The position numbers and the translations under genes were made by a program. Source: Spirogloea muscicola (taxonomy: Eukaryota; Streptophyta; Zygnematophyceae; Spirogloeales; Spirogloeaceae). Taken from it: a DNA stretch of 60,476 bases. Each line of letters opens with the position of its first letter. The first letter of the stretch is position 1. A model generated the notes under the pieces. The model did not search any database and was not told where the DNA came from. It saw nothing but the letters and a program-made list of their open reading frames with translations. The stretch lies in NCBI GenBank assembly GCA_009602725.1, contig WELB01000272.1, positions 1 to 60,476 on the forward strand. Reading direction: 5' to 3'. Positions 30,716 to 40,710 of the stretch are shown piece after piece.

Positions 30716-31819
30716 TCTTGGAAGAGTGCCCGTGTGCTTGTCCGCTGGGCGGTGGCTGTGAAGGGCCAGCGGAGGAACGGACAAGCGTCTGCAAGTAAGC
30801 GCCAACTAGAGAGGACAAATGGAGGAGTATCTTCCAGTCGAAGATGATGGCCATGATTGGCCACTCCAGATAAGAGGAACAAGCCAAAGAGGACAAAAGT
30901 CTCAGTAGCAGCCTGGCTCGGGGGCCTCCTTCCTGCTGGCGACTCTTCTCACGAAACAGAGATCTAACAAACCAGCACTGCGATTTCGATAGCGCCCCAC
31001 AAGGCCACTGCGGATTTCGCACTCTCCTTACCTCCACGCCTCCAGCTCCGAACGAACTCGCTAGGGAGCGTCGCTAGGCGAAGCTGCTGCCGGCACCGTC
31101 GCCAGCGCCTACTGCTACCGCTGCAGCAACTCGTGCTGCGCAGTCTGGTTGCGTGGGGGGCTTTGCGAGCTGGTTGCGCCAGACAGCAGGACACAGGGCT
31201 GACGAGTGCGGCAAGATGCCATGACAAGGGCGGCCCCTTGTCCACTTAAGCCATCAGCATTCCAACGAGATGATTCCACCAGAGTGTGACTGGCCGCTGC
31301 TGATCTTTCTGCGTCGCACTAATGAAACGACCAGATGCAGGCCATGATGTAGGCAAGAGACAGGAACGCGCATTATCTGCAGTAGTCCATATTCCGAGGT
31401 AGCAACATGCCCTTGTTAGGGGCAAGCTCCAACAACCTGCCCCGTAAGGGGAGGACACCATAAAGCATTGTGGCAGCATATGCAGTGATGAACTCATAGT
31501 TGGAGCGTTAATGCCGCAAGGACGGCTTGACGGATGCTTGGAGAGGCTAGGTTCCTCGGTCAGGCGGACGAAAGGGAAAGTTGGTCTGCTTCCTCAAAGG
31601 GAGAACGGCGCGACCGGGAGTCGTGGCGCAGTAGATCAAGGTGCTGACACTGGAAACGGCGACGCGAGGCGACCATTATTGTGAGTACCCTTAACGGTAC
31701 TGTTAGTGGTCGTTGACATCCTACGCTGGACGTTGAATCGTGCCGAATCTCAATATCCTTTGCTGCTGAACAGGAGATCCTCTGTGGAGGATTGAGCTTG
31801 CTCAACACTGACAAAACAC

Positions 31820-32059
31820 CTGCGGCGCTCATTAACGTCCGCTAAGCAAGAGCAGGTTCTAGAGCATGCAGTCAGCTCATGAGCTATGTATGACATGATG
31901 GTCGGGAAGTTCCGGCAGTCTAAGTCACCACCAAGGGCGAGAGCAATTTTGATCTTCTCCATAAGTCTGTTAGGCTGTCCCTCATTCAGCCAGTCCTTCG
32001 TCGGATGCTGGATATGGATGAGGTAAAGTTGTGGAAACGGCCCTCCTTCGAAGAGCTGA
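31820..32059 (-). CDS. orphan candidate exon of an unrecognised gene
   Basis: An 80-codon open segment on the minus strand runs between a plausible acceptor (GCTCAG, ending at 32060) and a strong donor (GCAG/GTGTTT after 31820). It contains FEGGPFPQLYLIHIQHPTKD, EKIKIALALGGDLDC and ELTACSRTCSCLADVNERRR. The composition looks coding, with balanced hydrophobic and charged residues. I could not connect it to further exons with confidence, and I do not recognise the family. The rest of 30800-32400 shows no clear gene. Confidence 0.35.
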
Positions 32060-32439
32060 CTGAGCAAGCAAGCAGAAAATGAATGAGGCCTCCTTCATGC
32101 TGACTGTTCAGGTGCGCCAAGGAATTTCTGCATGAGCACAGCACATCAGTATAAAAATGCAGTGGTGACACTAGACATTTCTTCATAACAAATGACGGGC
32201 GCTGCATTGGCATCAGGTCTCTGGAGGTATGGGAGCTCAGAATTCCTGCAACATCGTTTGGGCACGCACATGAGGGGTAGCTCTGGGCAAGCAGCAGGCC
32301 GGAGGAGGAGTGAGGAGGCTGGTGATGGTGGGACGGGCCTGCGCTGTAATGCTTGTGAGCCGAGGCAGTTCGCGACGGTGGGAGGGCAGCAGCCACAGGA
32401 AGGGCGGGGGGGGGAGAGGGTGGGTTGGAGGGAGGGAAC

Positions 32440-34200
32440 GGGGTTCGGGGGTTGGGACGGGGCCGCTCTTCGCTTTCTGCACCATCCGCGCAGCCAAATG
32501 CAGCGCTTGGTCTCCCCAGGGGGCCTGCCAGCCCACTTGCGCTTGCCCTCGGACTGGCAGACACCAGCTGGGGGCTTCATCCTCCTCGGCGCCCCCATAG
32601 GCTCCCCAGTTTTTGTGGTGGTGCAGCTCCAGGCACGACTGCTGGAGCACCTCCGGCCGGCGGACCGCCTCCACACGCTGCAAGACATGCAGCTGGCGAC
32701 CGCTATGCTGACCAGAAGCATTGCCCAGCGTCCGCACTACCTGGCCCGCGTCCTCCCCCCCTCCCCGGCGGTGAAGACGGCGTACGCGGCTTCTGACTCT
32801 GGCATTCTGGCGAGCGCTGCCACTCTCCTGCAACACCCCGGCTTCCTCACCACACCAGCCGCGTTGCTCCAGGCTAGCCTGCCTGTTAGTCGCGGCGGTC
32901 TGGGCTGCCGCCCAGTCGCCCGCGTCTGCGAGGCCGCCTACCTGGGCAGCTGGGCCCAGGTCGCCGCACCCATCAGCCGGCGGTTCCAAGCTCACGGCAT
33001 CCGCACCTTGGAGCGGGTGGTAGCTGAAGTGGAATGCGGCTCGTTGCCCTTCCAGGCTGCTCTCCGTGCTGCCCGCGAGGCGCTCCTGGCGGCCCACCCC
33101 GACATGTCGAAGCAGGTCGTTCCGTTTATCCACTTTGCGCACACCCCCGACCTGCGGGCCCAGGCCCGCTCACTGCGCTTGTGGACAAAGCGGCCTATGA
33201 CCAGGTGGTGGAGATCCTTCCGCCGCACGACATCCGATGGCGCGCCCAGATCCTCTTCGCCTCCTCCCCCGGAGGCGGCGGCGTGGCTATCAGCACTCCC
33301 CATCTACGGCCCGCTGACAATTTCAGACGCGGCACTCAGGACGGCGGCCCACCGGCTCCTTGACCTCCTCCCTCCCTGCCTCGTCGGGGTCCAACAGTGC
33401 GAGTGCGGCGCCCGCCACGATGACCCTGCGGCGCTGGCGGCCCACATGCTCCGCTGCGCGCACAAGCGCGAGCGGACAGGTTCACACGACCTCCTGCGAG
33501 ATGCCATGCAGGGTGTGTTCCTGGAGACCGGCTACAAGGTGGCAGTGGAGAACTCGACGATCATGCCCATCCTGCGGGGCGCTGACGGACAGCTTCACAC
33601 CCCGCCGCGCGGACCTCGTTGCCATGCCGCCCGGAGGAGGTCCGTGTATCATCGCTGATGTGGTGACTGCAGATTGCGTTGATTTGGCCAACCCCGCGAA
33701 GTCGGCGACGCTCGTCGGGCACGCGGTCGCTTTGGCGGCTCGGAGTAAGGAGCGCAAAGTACTCTGACCACCCTCCAAGCGATGCCTTCGCGGCACTGGC
33801 CATTGACGTACACGGGGCCTTCGGCACTGGCTGGTTGGATCTCCTCCAGCGGCTTGCCCGGGAGGCCATCGAGCGGCGGCTGGGTTCGCCAGGCTTCAAA
33901 GCTGCAGGCTCCCTCGCGCAGGTCTTTTGGATGAGGCTGGCGGTCTCGTTACAGCGCTCTTTGGCTCATGCGGTCCATGCGCGCGCTGGCCGTGCTATGG
34001 CTGCTGCTTCTGGGTCTCGGCAGAGTGCCGCTTTTCCTGCTTCGAGTTACTCTGATCTGCTGTTGCTCACACGTGGATACTGAGCATCCATTTGAATCTC
34101 CCTCTGCACCGTCTCGTGCTTTGTAGTGTAGTCCTTTTTTTGCACTTCGAAGTGCCAAAAAAGAAGTGCCAAAAAAGGCTTTGCCAGCCCCTCTTCTCTA
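32440..34200 (+). mobile_element. LINE remnant: reverse-transcriptase end, endonuclease-like domain, tail
   Basis: This is the most complete LINE here. It starts inside the polymerase (RPLFAFCTIRAAKC, frameshift, LVSPGGLPAHL, GGFILLGAPIGS). It continues with the thumb-like region typical of algal LINEs (QLATAMLTRSIAQRPHYLAR, then LPVSRGGLGCRPV, AAYLGSW). Next come CECG...HMLRCA and RTGSHDLLRDA, and the RRADLVA...DVVTAD region, which needs two frame changes near 33600-33660. It then reads FAALAIDVHGAFG and SDLLLLTRGY-stop at 34081-34083. Several frameshifts make it non-functional. It shows that the tail families belong to one LINE clade with polymerase, knuckle and nuclease in that order. The apurinic endonuclease and upstream domains are lost. 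Confidence 0.82.
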
Positions 34201-34350
34201 TGGGCGAGCTCTTCTCTCTATTCTGGCTCCTCTTTCTTTGGCTTTGGACATTGTTCAGTCTTTTTGGGCTGGCTTTGCCAGCTCTCTTCTCTATGGGCGA
34301 GCACTGCGCGTTTGCCAGCCCCTCTTCTCTATGGGCGAGCATTTTCATTT
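34140..34350 (+). mobile_element. three nested LINE tails
   Basis: Half-hairpin TTTGCCAGCCCC plus ATGGGCGAGCTC occurs at about 34180-34210, a full hairpin at about 34266-34286 plus ATGGGCGAGCAC, and another half-hairpin plus ATGGGCGAGCA at about 34313-34340. A short duplicated GAAGTGCCAAAAAAG precedes the first. The loss of the left half of the stem in two units suggests insertions that began inside the hairpin. Confidence 0.65.
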
Positions 34351-34689
34351 CATATGGAAGCGCTCGATTCTGGTGTCGTTTGTGGCTGTCGATGCAGCTG
34401 ACGTGCCAGATACTGGCGTTGACTACCATTGACCTGCTGCTGTCGAGCCCAAAGCAGCGGGCGTGCCACGTGGCCCACGACGAGATGTCCCGGCGTTTGA
34501 GCTGGGTGGGGGGGGATACATGTCCAACCGGGCCTGACTCTCAACCGGTGCCGGTTGGTCCAACCAGTCCACGCCGGTCGCAACCAGCGCCGGTCGCTCC
34601 CCTCCTCGACCCGGCCGTTGCGCCGTTTCGAAACGCCACCGGGCTCGGCCGCCGCCGCCGCCGCCGCCGCCGCCGTCGCCGCCGCCGCC

Positions 34690-34693
34690 NNNN
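34690..34693. other. short assembly gap in a GCC repeat
   Basis: Four Ns inside a (GCC)n run just upstream of the coiled-coil gene start codon, so the leader length is uncertain. Confidence 0.95.
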
Positions 34694-34699
34694 GCCGCC

Positions 34700-37600
34700 A
34701 TGGCCGCGCCGGGCGGCGCTGGCACAGCCGCGGGCCCGCTTCAGGCGTCGCTGCGGCGGGAGCGCGCCGCAGAGGACGAGCTGCGCCGCGCCGCCGCCGA
34801 GATCGATCAGCTGAGCCTCGTGGTGCGCTTCAGCCTGCTGCCATCGCCGCTGCTTCCGTGCGACGGCGCACTGCGGGCCACTCTGGCGACACACTACGCT
34901 CGTACGAGCACCATCACATTGTTCCGTCAGAGTGATGCGTTCGCTCTGTCGCACATCACGGCTGCAGGTGCAGCAGTACAAGCAAGACCGGGACAGCACT
35001 GCCGTCCTGCAGCAGGCCAGGGAGGAGAAGATTGCTCGCCTGGAAGCTGTCGCAGATAACCTTATACCCACCTCCACTTTCCTAGCCCAGGAGTGGTCCG
35101 CGATGCTCTTCGAACGCAAGGTAACAAGCTACGCTTGAGTGTGACTGTGCTTGTCAGGGTACGATGGCCCTCCTGGCCATCCTAGCTGTGGCGCTTATTG
35201 AGCTATCTGAATTATGAGCGTTAGCACCTACAGAACCTTTCAACTGCGTGTGGCAGGTCCTGGAAGAAAAGTTGGACAATCATCCCGACGTTGCAAGGCT
35301 GAAAGTTGAGATTCAGCGTCTGCATCAGAAACACGAAGAGCTGAAGGCCTTCCACGAGGTCTGCTGACTAGAAGTTTTAGTACTTCTCATGCTCAATGTT
35401 AGAAGACAGCACGCATGTACTGCAATCTGCAGGTGTTCCATACAGCGAATTGTGTGCACGACAGGGTGGCGAACGAGAGACTCTTGTAAGGGAGGCTCAA
35501 GAGCTTCGTCACCACCTACTTGCAGTACTGGACTCCCAGAAAGTACCATGTACGCCCGCAAGTGCGGCAAGGCGGACATTGTTGGCTACTCCTGAGCAGG
35601 TATAAGGCTGCCAAGTTTCACAGGTTCTGAAGTGCTGGAATCGTTTACCTTCACAGCTTCTAGAAGGCTTTCGTCAAGCTGCTCATCTTAGGGCCTTCTG
35701 CATGCAGGTGCTGGCAAGGAGGTCACTCGGTCGCATGAGGCAGCCACAAGGACTGCTGCAGGAGGAGCGCTCACCGCCACAGCAGTACTTTGAGAAGCTC
35801 AATGACCATCAGTCTCCTGCTAAAGGTCTGGTGTCAGTAAGAGAGGATGACACCAGTCAGGAAACCGCATCTGGAGATCTGAATGCAAAGAACAGATTGA
35901 TAGAAGCGCTACAGCAGGAGAAGAAGGCTTGGGAGGAGAAGCAGGCGAAGTGGGAAGAGGAACTTCAAAATTGGGAGGAGATGGACAAGGTGGAAAAATA
36001 CATAATACTCTGGCCTTATTACTTGAGTGTGTGTTACCTAGAAGACGATGCACGGCACTGTGATGCTGGCATGAAGCGGCATGCACACTTGTAATCGCAT
36101 TATGTGTACTCTAGATTGAGATGGATCATGTGCCTGGTTGGTCTCAGGTGTGGTCTTCTCGAGAAGACGACTGGGCCAATACAGTGGAGCATCAAGCTGC
36201 TGAGCTGGTTGCACTTAAAGAACAGTTGGATATATCTCAGAGTACTGCTGAATCAGAGAGGAGGTCAGCTGAGGAAGCCAAAGATGCAGTAGCAACTGCT
36301 ATCCTCGGTCATTCCAGACTTCTTGAACAGTATGTTGAGCTGCAGGTGGGAGTGCTTCTCCCAACTGGCATGGCCATCTGAAGCAGCGCCACACTTTTTC
36401 AGCATGCCTGCAATTGCTGCCTGAGGTGACTCAAGCTGTGAGAAGTGACTCTGCAATCCGTGCTGTTCAGGAGAGGCACCTGACTTTGCTGTCGAAGCAG
36501 AGGATGATCGCCCGAAGTGCCAAAGACCTGTCTGACATGGCAGACAGAAGAGGTGCATGCGACGCAGCTGAGCTGAAGTGGTTGGAGATGTATGCACCCG
36601 CTATAGTACATCTGAAGCAGCAACGGGAGACGATGCTGATGATACCTTCTGGGGAGCATACAAAGGCTTTGGAAGTTGTACGTGGTCATGTTCTTACCTC
36701 GGCCACTCCACAGTCGGCCAGAATTGCTTTGTGGCTACGTACTCTGCATGAGGAACAGTTCAAAGGGAAGTCCTCAATTGGCTGTCAGAGGAATTCGTTT
36801 GACGTGCTGTGTGCAGGCACAGGACTTGCGTGTGAAGCTGGAGCAAGCTGCGGAGTCTGTAAAGGCAGAGGCCAGCTGGAGCAGGCTGAACGGCTTGCCG
36901 AACTATTCCAGAGTACCGCCAAGGAAGCTTCTGAAAAGGAACGAAGCGTCAGACAGGAGATGGAGGTCTCGATGCAGGCTCTTAAGGTGGGAATGACCAA
37001 AGAAAGCGAACAGCTGAGGCAGCAGGCGGACATGGACAAGGAGAAGCAGGAGGCTGAGGTTGCATCTCTGTTGAAGGATCTACAAGAGTCAAGCAATCAG
37101 GTGTAAGAATGGCTCCTAATGACAGAGTGTTACTGCATGGCCTGGTAGCATTACGTAACATGTGTGACATCTCCTTGTCAGCCAGGACTGGAGTACTAGT
37201 CATCACTCTTTGTGGTTGACATCCTGATGTACTTGATTCAGCCTTAACCTTTCCTATGAGCAGGTCATGGAGTTGCAGGGTAAGCTTGAGAAAGCCTCAG
37301 ACTTGGTAGCAGCTCTGAGGTCTCAAATGATGGATTCTGAGGCAATGACTAAGGACTTATCACGGGCCATGCAAGAGGCATGCGATCGCGAGGATCTTGT
37401 ATATCGAGAGATGCTGGAACTGAAGAAAGAGATGCTAGCCGTGAAGGAGCAAGCCAGGAAGGAGATGGAGGCCTGCATTACAAAGTACCAACAGGAGGCT
37501 GCAGCAGAAAAAGCACGGCATGAGGCTGAGGTGGCCACTCTGGTCCAGCGTATATGTGAGATAGGCATGCAGGTATGCTTTCCAGTATCTTTCCTTGCAG

Positions 37601-37949
37601 AGCAGGCCCTCGCTTAGACTGCTGATACTCCATAACCAGGGTGCTGATGCACTTTGGCACTGACGTTCATTGCCTCGTGATTTATTGATCAGCTCTTCAG
37701 TGCTTCTAATCAGTACCTCCTTTCTTGGCAGCTCGAGGGTGTCAAAACGCCAGCAAAGCAGAAAAGCTTCAGGTCGCCCTTAAGACCAATCCAAGTTGCC
37801 GTGAGCCAAAGAGCCAAGGTACAACGCTGTCCAGGCCAGCAATCCAAGCTGCACTCTCCACGTTGCACAATGATCTGCTTGATCTTAGTGGGAATATCAA
37901 GAGAATCTTTCATGCACTCAGAATCGTATCTCATAAGGGCCTGTTGTAG
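34700..37949 (+). CDS. long coiled-coil protein, family not identified
   Basis: In-phase exons: 34700-34819, 34968-35120, 35257-35358, 35465-35599, 35708-35989, 36115-36345, 36471-about 36675, 36876-37100, 37264-37572, 37732-about 37818, plus a last exon ending by 37949. All joins use phase 0, which is itself a pattern. The protein is rich in Glu, Lys, Gln, Leu and Ala with heptad-like stretches (REEKIARLEAVADNL, LEEKLDNHPDVARLK, EKKAWEEKQAKWEEEL, KEMLAVKEQARKEMEA). A basic KQKSFRSPLRPIQ stretch lies near the C-terminus. No motor, GRIP or other catalytic domain is visible. A structural role (cytoskeleton, Golgi or centrosome tether) would fit the composition but is not shown. The ATG lies directly after a (GCC)n repeat and a 4-base gap; upstream coding sequence cannot be excluded. 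Confidence 0.72.
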
Positions 37950-38009
37950 CGCAGCTGATCTGGCCCATGAAGACGATGAGAAGGGTCGAGGTTGATCCTT
38001 CAGCGAGGT

Positions 38010-39290
38010 AAGAGATCGAGGGACTTACATTCCATAGCTCAATCGTGTGCCAGCATCAGACGTACCTGTATGAATACCAGTCCAGCAGGACTCTGTGGAG
38101 TCAAGGCAACAAGGCATGCGCTGCTCGCTGACAGTGCAGTCCACGTGATCTGCAGAGAAAATAGTGTACAATGAGGTCACACTATCATTCCTTTGACTTC
38201 CGTAGCATCCAACAGGTCTTCCGTTCCCCTCAATAAGGTGCCCAGGATACTGTAGCTTGCTATTGCACTTCTCCATCAAATCCATTAGCTCACCTTAAGG
38301 TGAACAGTGTGCCTTGTGAGGCTATTCTTGCTAAACTCGTATAGGACATCAGACAAGTAGGATGGATGTAACTGGCTTAGAAAAAGCACCTCTCACCATC
38401 AAAGCTAGGATGGACGTAACTGGCTTAGAAAAGCATCTCTCACCAACAAAGCTAGGATGGACGTGGACATATCTTGACCAAGTCTTGTGCTCCTGAGAGG
38501 TACCTCCTGAGAGAATGTATGTATCAAATGATCACTCCAACTTGCGATGTCAAGGTGCACAAGCAGTCTAAGTGAAAGGGGTCTGGATTTTTTAGACGTT
38601 CCCACAAGCTGGCTATACGATCTGCTGTCAGTGGTGGTTTTAGAGAATGAGTTATTCCCCTGCATGACAATACTAGCATGTAGCACTGACGGCAGGGCCC
38701 CATGGGCTTCTGCTGAATACTCAGATAATAGGACATCTACAGTCCTGGCAAATCAGATATTGAACGTGATGATGTCCTTGCCCTTGAGCACATGTACAGC
38801 GTCAAAAGACTTCCTCGGAGCTGCTCGGCTAGAACAGTGGTTGACATGCTGTGCTTATGCTTGTCAAGCTCTTAAGCTTGACTAGCGTCCATCGGCTACT
38901 CAAGTTGTCCGGTCCCCTGATCGACACACGTAACAAGGTTATTGACATGGACAAGTTATGACTGACGACATTGCAGTACGATCCACTTCGAAAGCCTGCA
39001 AGACGGCTGCATATGCCTGTCTTCAACAGCTTGTAGACGAACTTTGTCAGGTTGACTACAGCCTCCACTTTTGCCTCTGCTTGCCTTTCCCTCTTGTCCA
39101 CAATCTTCCATTTAGCTTGACACGAGTTCTGCGGCCAATGGGAAAGTCATTCTCATTTTCTCCTTGTATTGTAAGCAGCTCTCTGGCACTTGCAACTTGG
39201 GGTGTAGAAATCTTCTGGTGCAGCTCAAGAATCTTCGTTTGTGTTCACCTTGTTACTAGCCACACTGTGCTACCTTGAAATCAATGGCTC
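38010..39290 (-). CDS. unidentified multi-exon gene, minus strand
   Basis: Several open segments with good splice edges line up on the minus strand: LELHQKISTPQVASARELL (about 39230-39140); AKVEAVVNLTKFVYKLLKT (about 39080-39020); then, after an acceptor TTTGCCAG, TVDVLLSEYSAEAHG...PLSLRLLVHLDIASW ending LGQDMSTSILALL with donor GTGAGA (about 38745-38445); QLHPSYLSDVLYEFSKNSL ending HTVHLK with donor GTGAGC (about 38375-38302); and a last segment YPGHLIEGNGRPVG running to a stop near 38025. The helical, repeat-like composition suggests a solenoid, but I do not recognise the family. The 5' end is not found. It converges with the coiled-coil gene; the two 3' ends are under 100 bases apart. Confidence 0.5.
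38358..38470. repeat. about 50-base tandem repeat, 2.3 copies, spanning splice sites
   Basis: The unit (T)AGGATGGACGTAACTGGC, TTAGAAAA, GCATCTCTCACCA, AAAGC repeats at 38358 and 38406, with a third partial at 38453. On the minus strand each unit contains an acceptor-like TTTTCTAAG and a donor-like GGTGAGAG. Confidence 0.75.
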
Positions 39291-39589
39291 TGGCAAGCGA
39301 GGTGTATGAATGCTGCAATCAATTGATTGCACTAACTGTCGTCTGATGCTGGTAGTGGATGATGCGGCAAGGTGTCCACGCTTTCTCAGTGGAGGCTGCT
39401 AAGAGGTCTCCCGCTCGCCGTGACGTGATGCGCACCCTCATGCAAGTGTGACAATCGTCAATCTTGCATCGTGTGCCAAGTTTCTTCATTCTGGCAGAAT
39501 GCAAGGGTCTTGATGGTCAATTTTGCCTTTTGGACGGTCTTTCCTATGCTCGACGTCAACGACAGTGGCAAATGGCAAGAGGCCAGTCA

Positions 39590-39790
39590 GCGGCGGTTGC
39601 TAGACCTCCCCTCAGCTCATCTGACTTCCTGATGCTGACACAGGGGACTAACAGCGCCCTGTCTGCCTAGCCTGTGGCTCCGCTAATACAGTCATGAACA
39701 CCCTCTGTGTGCACCTGGCTGGCTTCAACAGCCGCTCCTTTGATAACAGCAGCCGCATTCTGCTTGGCCTAGTTACCTCTGGCGTCCTTG
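39590..39790 (+). mobile_element. degraded LINE tail
   Basis: SSDFLMLTQG-type coding end (CTCATCTGACTTCCTGATGC..ACACAGGGGAC) followed by GCGCCCTGTCTGCCTAGCC and a CTGGCTGGCTTCAACAGCCG hairpin at about 39716-39736. This is the same sub-family as the tails at 3.3 and 17.7 kb, with more substitutions and a lost stop. Confidence 0.65.
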
Positions 39791-40710
39791 CAGGTCAAGC
39801 CTGGCAAGCCTTGCAACAAGTGAAAGCCTCAAATAGCGTCAGACGCGCAAAGAGTAGCCCATGGTTGCACCACAGCAGTTAAAGTTGAGAATTCCCCTTT
39901 GCACGTCCCTTTCCTCGTACTTGCCACCCCATGGCTACGGGCGTGGTGCAACGATCAAGCCATACAGTTGAGCCATACAGAGCTGAGTCCCAGCCACTGC
40001 ATCTCCGCAAATGGCGCCTCGCACGTCCTTCTCGAGTCCACTATGTGGCAGCTTGGAGCGAGGAGGGAGGTTGCACGCCCCAGAGGAGGTGTAGCATCAG
40101 GAGAGACGAGGGCGGGCCGCCGGTTCAGCACTCGCAGCAAGGGGAGGCTCTCTGCCTGGCCGTCAGCCACGGGCCTTGTGCTCGGCGTGACACAACATCT
40201 GCATGGCAACATCGTGTGCCCTTTCGACACGTCTCAGCCTTGTTTGCATTGGACTGGGCCTCTCCGTCCCCATTCAGAAGAGCTTCCCCTCCTTACGGTG
40301 TGACTCGTGCCGCGGCGCCGCGGGCGCTCGGCGAAGGATCGGGAGCCCTCAGGGCTGGGCGCGGCGCCCGAGGGCCCGACGGAGAAGGGCGAAGTCCCCC
40401 AAGTCCCGTTGCCGCTCATGAGTCCCGTCGGCTGGAAGCGCGCTACGCGGCGGCAGCGGCAACAGCGGCAACAGCGGCGGCGGCGGCGGCGGCGGCGGGC
40501 CGGCTGGGCGCACCCCTCCGGCTGTCCATGTCTGCAGCCACGCGGGCACTGCGGTTGGGAGTGCCCGAGAATGACGGGCAGCCTGGAAAAGCCCCAAACC
40601 CCGTCTCCCGCTGCAGCCCTCCCGACCAGCGCCGCCGCCGCCGCCGCCGCCGCCGCTGCAGCCGCCGCCGCCGTCGAGTTGGCCACCTGCGGCGTTCTCT
40701 GAGCGGCAGG
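39791..40710. other. GC-rich upstream region of the PPR-SMR gene
   Basis: Includes (GGC)n at about 40476-40500 and (GCC)n at about 40630-40660. A frame open from 39931 continues into the PPR exon 1, so the true start could be an ATG as far up as 40528 (MSAATRALRLGVPEN), which would give an Arg/Ala-rich organelle-targeting-like leader. No other gene is recognised. Confidence 0.4.

Noticed and set aside
36830-36900. Apparent frameshift in the coiled-coil gene (AQDLRVKLEQAAESVKAEA in another frame)
   Set aside because: An acceptor GGCCAG at 36875 starts the following exon in phase 0, so no frameshift is needed. The other-frame helix may be chance or a separate small exon.
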